From the NCBI GenBank assembly GCA_948579315.1, contig CAPAOL010000011.1, forward strand, positions 14,087 to 78,086: a DNA stretch of 64,000 nucleotides. Reading direction: 5' to 3'. Numbering within the stretch: position 1 is the stretch's first letter; each line of letters starts with the position of its first letter. The DNA is from an uncultured Phocaeicola sp. Lineage in GTDB: Bacteria; Bacteroidota; Bacteroidia; Bacteroidales; Bacteroidaceae. Positions 61,322 through 64,000 of this stretch are shown piece by piece. The notes beneath the pieces are model-generated. The model was not told where the DNA came from. It worked only from the letters and a program-made list of their open reading frames with translations, and did no database searches. The position numbers and the translations under genes were made by a program.

Positions 61322-61981
61322 ATGGAAATAAAAGTATCGGAAGAAATAAAGAAAGCCTGTCCGCAGTTTGCCGGTATAGCCATCCGTGCTACGGTAGAGA
61401 ACACTGCTTATAGCGAATCTTTGTGGAAAAAGATAGACGAGTTCACTATATGCTATCGTGAAATGTACACTACGGATTCCATTAAGGATATGGTTACGAT
61501 TCATGCCACTCGGGAGGCTTATAAGAAATGTGGGAAAGACCCTAGCCGTTATCGTCCTTCGGGGGAAGCGCTCTGCCGTAGAATCCTGCGTGGAATTTCC
61601 TTGTATCAGATAGATACTTTGGTAGATCTTATTAACTTGGTATCTATTCGTTACGGATATTCCATCGGTGGCTTTGATGCGGATAAAATACAAGGAGATA
61701 CATTGGTGTTGGGTATCGGTAAATCCGGAGAGCCTTATGAAGGGATAGGACGTGGAGAGTTGAATATAGAAGGAATGCCTGTTTACAGAGATGCTATGGG
61801 CGGAATCGGTACGCCGACCAGTGATAACGAGCGTACTAAACTGGAGGCAGGAACTACGCATCTGCTGACTATTATTAATGGATATAGCGGCAAGGAAGGT
61901 TTGCAGGAAGCGGCAGATTATATGTTGGAGCTCTTGAAAGAGTTTGCAGCGTCCAAGGATGAAGAATTAATTTATTTTTAA
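61322..61981 (+). CDS. B3/B4 tRNA-binding-domain protein
   Basis: 219 aa from the ATG at 61322; a TTG nine codons upstream is less likely. It matches the B3/B4 domain of phenylalanyl-tRNA synthetase beta, with DPSRYRPSGEALCRRILRG and YEGIGRGELNIEGMPVYRDAMGGIGTPTSDN. The stand-alone form may edit or trap misacylated tRNA, but this is unproved. It follows pgeF by 39 bp and precedes a peptidase by 9 bp. Confidence 0.88.
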   Translation: MEIKVSEEIKKACPQFAGIAIRATVENTAYSESLWKKIDEFTICYREMYTTDSIKDMVTIHATREAYKKCGKDPSRYRPSGEALCRRILRGISLYQIDTLVDLINLVSIRYGYSIGGFDADKIQGDTLVLGIGKSGEPYEGIGRGELNIEGMPVYRDAMGGIGTPTSDNERTKLEAGTTHLLTIINGYSGKEGLQEAADYMLELLKEFAASKDEELIYF

Positions 61982-61990
61982 AATGAGATA

Positions 61991-62614
61991 ATGAAAAGCA
62001 CACAATTACTATTTTTATTGTTCATAAGTGTGGCGGCATGGGCTGGGGGGCCGGCCAAGAGTAATTTTACCGCAATGGAAGTAAACCATATCAGAGTCAA
62101 GACTCCCGGGCTCTTTAACGGGCGCAAAAGTTTCTCCATTCATCTGGATAGTATAAAAGAGAATGAATATTGTTTTCCTCTTCCCGGTGGTAAAGTGATT
62201 TCTGCATACGGAGCCCGCCGGGGGCACAGTGGAACGGATATAAAGACTAAGGCCAATGATACTATCCGTTGTGCGTTTGATGGAATAGTACGTATGGCAA
62301 AAACATACGCTGCTTATGGAAATGTAGTTGTTGTGCGTCATGATAATGGATTGGAAAGTATTTATAGTCATAATTCCCGGAATTTGGTAAAATCCGGAGA
62401 TATCGTGAAGGCCGGTGATGCAGTAGGATTGACAGGCAGAACCGGACGTGCCACTACTGAACACCTTCATCTGGAATTCCGGATAGATGGACAACATTTC
62501 AATCCGAATCTGATTTTTGATATGAAAGACCGTACTTTGCACAAAACGGAAATTGTTTGTACCAAAGCCGGCAATAGAGTGATAGTAAAACAGAATTTAA
62601 CACCTAAAAAATAG
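61991..62614 (+). CDS. Secreted M23-family peptidase
   Basis: 207 aa with a signal peptide (cleavage near VAAWAGG). The M23 domain (about residues 75-180) has zinc ligands in RRGHSGTDIKTK and EHLHLEF, so it should be active against peptidoglycan cross-bridges. It lacks LysM or coiled-coil regions, unlike the membrane-bound M23 protein at 17.4 kb. It precedes the small basic gene by 3 bp. Confidence 0.9.
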   Translation: MKSTQLLFLLFISVAAWAGGPAKSNFTAMEVNHIRVKTPGLFNGRKSFSIHLDSIKENEYCFPLPGGKVISAYGARRGHSGTDIKTKANDTIRCAFDGIVRMAKTYAAYGNVVVVRHDNGLESIYSHNSRNLVKSGDIVKAGDAVGLTGRTGRATTEHLHLEFRIDGQHFNPNLIFDMKDRTLHKTEIVCTKAGNRVIVKQNLTPKK

Positions 62615-62617
62615 ACG

Positions 62618-62809
62618 ATGGACATAGAAAAAGCAATCACCGAAGGAATTGTATTCAAAGGTGGTAAATCTCCTAGTGGTAAGCAAGAAGATAAAGTGAA
62701 GACCAAGGCTAAAAAGAAAAGCTATATAACAGGGTTGCATGGGTCGGGAGCTGCCAAGATGAAAGCTGAGTTTCGTAAAAAACGTGCTAACAGACATAAG
62801 AATAAATAG
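62618..62809 (+). CDS. Small Lys-rich protein of unknown function
   Basis: 63 aa, start ATG three bases after the peptidase stop. It is very basic: the middle reads GKQEDKVKTKAKKKSYITG and the end FRKKRANRHKNK. It has no signal peptide or membrane helix. The composition suggests binding to RNA or another polyanion, but I do not recognise a family. Tight linkage supports a real gene. Confidence 0.6.
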   Translation: MDIEKAITEGIVFKGGKSPSGKQEDKVKTKAKKKSYITGLHGSGAAKMKAEFRKKRANRHKNK

Positions 62810-62927
62810 GAATGTAGATTGAATTTAATATTCAGTACTTTATTAATAATTAAACAATTATCCTCTCCTTTGTTTTGGAATTATTCGTTTTTATATAAAA
62901 TATGTTGTAAAACATAGAATAAACTGT

Positions 62928-62935
62928 ACCTTTGC
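62928..62935 (+). promoter_or_regulatory. Promoter of the beta-barrel gene
   Basis: TACCTTTG matches the -7 consensus; a TTG near 62906 is a possible -33. The ATG follows about 80 bp later, so the leader is longer than usual. Confidence 0.75.
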
Positions 62936-63013
62936 AATGTAAAACACAAAGAAGGCAAACCTCTTCGGCGTGGATTAATAGGTAAAAAGTTTAATTTAAA
63001 AATGACAAAAGAG

Positions 63014-63550
63014 ATGAAAAAGATTGTATTGTCTATTATTGTAGCATTGATTGCTATTACTGCAAATGCGCAGGTGTATGTAGGTGGAACATTTGGAGTA
63101 GGTTCTGATAAAGTGGAAACAGAAGGAACAGAAGTTAAGAATACTACTTTCAAGATTCTGCCGGAGGTCGGTTATGAACTAAATGAAGATTGGTCTGTCG
63201 GTACAGTAGTCGGTTATGAATATAATAAAAGCGGTGATGTGAAAACTAATACTTTCACTATTGCTCCTTATGCACGTTATTTCTTTTTGAATAGTGATGT
63301 AGTCCGGTTATTTGCCGATGGCGGATTTGGCTTTTCTACTTCAAAAACGAAGGGGAATGACGCTTTGAATTCGTGGAATATTGGTATTAAACCGGGTATT
63401 GCCATCAAATTGTCTGATCATTTTTGTCTGGTTGCCAAGTATGGTTTTCTTGGATATTCCAAAAAAGAGAATCATGGATATGAGAGTGAAAATGTTGGTA
63501 TAGATTTTGATACGGATGAGTTAAACTTTGGCTTTCATTATATATTCTAA
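63014..63550 (+). CDS. Small outer-membrane beta-barrel protein
   Basis: 178 aa from MKKIVLSIIV (an ATG four codons earlier at 63002 is possible). A signal peptide ends near ITANAQV. Alternating strands such as VYVGGTFGVGSD and WSVGTVVGYEYNKSGD, and the terminal Phe of FGFHYIF, mark an eight-stranded-type barrel of the OmpW/porin-like 'beta-barrel' superfamily. Function unknown. A terminator follows. Confidence 0.85.
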   Translation: MKKIVLSIIVALIAITANAQVYVGGTFGVGSDKVETEGTEVKNTTFKILPEVGYELNEDWSVGTVVGYEYNKSGDVKTNTFTIAPYARYFFLNSDVVRLFADGGFGFSTSKTKGNDALNSWNIGIKPGIAIKLSDHFCLVAKYGFLGYSKKENHGYESENVGIDFDTDELNFGFHYIF

Positions 63551-63606
63551 TCATATATAAATGTATCTGATAATCAGGAATCATATAACTGTATAATAGT
63601 TTGGTG

Positions 63607-63648
63607 AGCGGAATTTTTCATTTTATGAAAGATTCCGCTTATTTTCTT
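63607..63648 (+). terminator. Terminator of the beta-barrel gene
   Basis: AGCGGAAT/ATTCCGCT stem with an inner TTCA/TGAA extension, followed by TATTTTCTTT. Confidence 0.88.
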
Positions 63649-63681
63649 TACACATTAGGACTGGTTTCCAAAATAAAGCTT

Positions 63682-63689
63682 ATATTTGT
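63682..63689 (+). promoter_or_regulatory. Promoter of the broken barrel gene
   Basis: TATATTTG fits the -7 consensus, 65 bp before the ATG at 63754. Confidence 0.65.
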
Positions 63690-63753
63690 GAATGTAATGA
63701 CGGTATAAAGGAATTGGGAACTGAAATTTATTATTAACTAAAAACAAACAGTC

Positions 63754-63954
63754 ATGAAAAAACTAGCCTTTTTTATTTTATTGTCATTGGTTACACTAGG
63801 TGTTTCTGCACAATCAAATCTGAAATGGAATGTGAATGCGGGTATTGGTATGTCAAATTGGTATGGTGATGATACGGATGGTACAGATGCTAAATTTGCT
63901 TATAAGGTGGGTATAGGTTTGGAAGTACCTTTTGCTAATACTAATATAACGTGA
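63754..63954 (+). pseudogene. Outer-membrane beta-barrel gene broken after 66 codons
   Basis: A signal peptide (cleavage near GVSAQS) and the first strands LKWNVNAGIGMSNWYGDD and FAYKVGIGLEVPFA are typical of a porin-like barrel. The frame ends in TGA just after VPFANTNIT, far short of a barrel (about 180-200 aa). No other frame continues the barrel in the last 46 bases. Either the gene is interrupted near 63940, perhaps by a mobile element whose body is outside the window, or it is frameshifted. Confidence 0.7.
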
Positions 63955-64000
63955 GTTCGAAATAAGAATAAATATATTTCACTTATAATTAGAAACATAG

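Overview
This window is a chromosomal segment from a member of the Bacteroidales, most like Phocaeicola (Bacteroides) vulgatus or dorei. The species guess is an inference from gene content and style; the order-level call is firm. It rests on the repeated Bacteroidetes -7 promoter box TAnnTTTG before many genes, a hybrid two-component system inside a fructan locus, many Bacteroides-type lipoproteins and DUF proteins, and a type B L31. Base composition and codon use look even throughout. I see no prophage, integrase, complete insertion sequence, CRISPR array, rRNA or tRNA gene, so this is mostly core chromosome.

Layout. 1-7.4 kb: a pseudouridine synthase end, asnS, a secreted lipocalin-like protein, a zeta-type ATPase with a small partner, then the translation cluster rplM-rpsI-rpsB-tsf with two structured leaders, and a bacterial SUI1/eIF1 homologue. 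7.5-11.8 kb: rex, a fumarylacetoacetase-family hydrolase and ispF, then menA and a lipoprotein phosphoesterase. 11.8-20.9 kb: nadD-gmk-yicC leftward, and rightward tsaB, a DUF4290 gene, murA, rimM, an M23 peptidase, dxr and rseP (envelope and isoprenoid precursors). 20.9-24.4 kb: a C-poor, AGGUA-repeat noncoding RNA candidate, and the anaerobic ribonucleotide reductase nrdD-nrdG behind a cobalamin riboswitch. 24.4-30.8 kb: a hemolysin III homologue, a CCA-adding-type enzyme, a lipoprotein, ruvA, ddh, lgt and an HU-like protein with three 22-bp palindromic repeats upstream.

31.3-40.8 kb is a fructan/fructose utilisation locus: an outer-membrane receptor-like barrel, a GH32 fructanase, an MFS sugar transporter, fructokinase and a hybrid sensor/regulator with a periplasmic sugar-binding domain. 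The two metabolic promoters share half-sites with identical geometry, which probably mark the regulator's operator. 40.8-46 kb: an ACT protein with an aryl-CoA ligase, DUF3256, rpmE2, class II aldolase and an AraC regulator. 46-51.7 kb: a tripartite RND efflux pump divergent from that regulator. 51.8-64 kb: lipoproteins, an MFS carrier, nnr, hpt, adk, obgE, pgeF, a B3/B4-domain protein, an M23 peptidase, a small basic protein and two small beta-barrels, the last broken at the window edge.

The most interesting items are the AGGUA-repeat RNA, the B12 switch on a B12-independent reductase, the matching fructan operators, MurA with Asp in place of the catalytic Cys, and the r-protein leaders.
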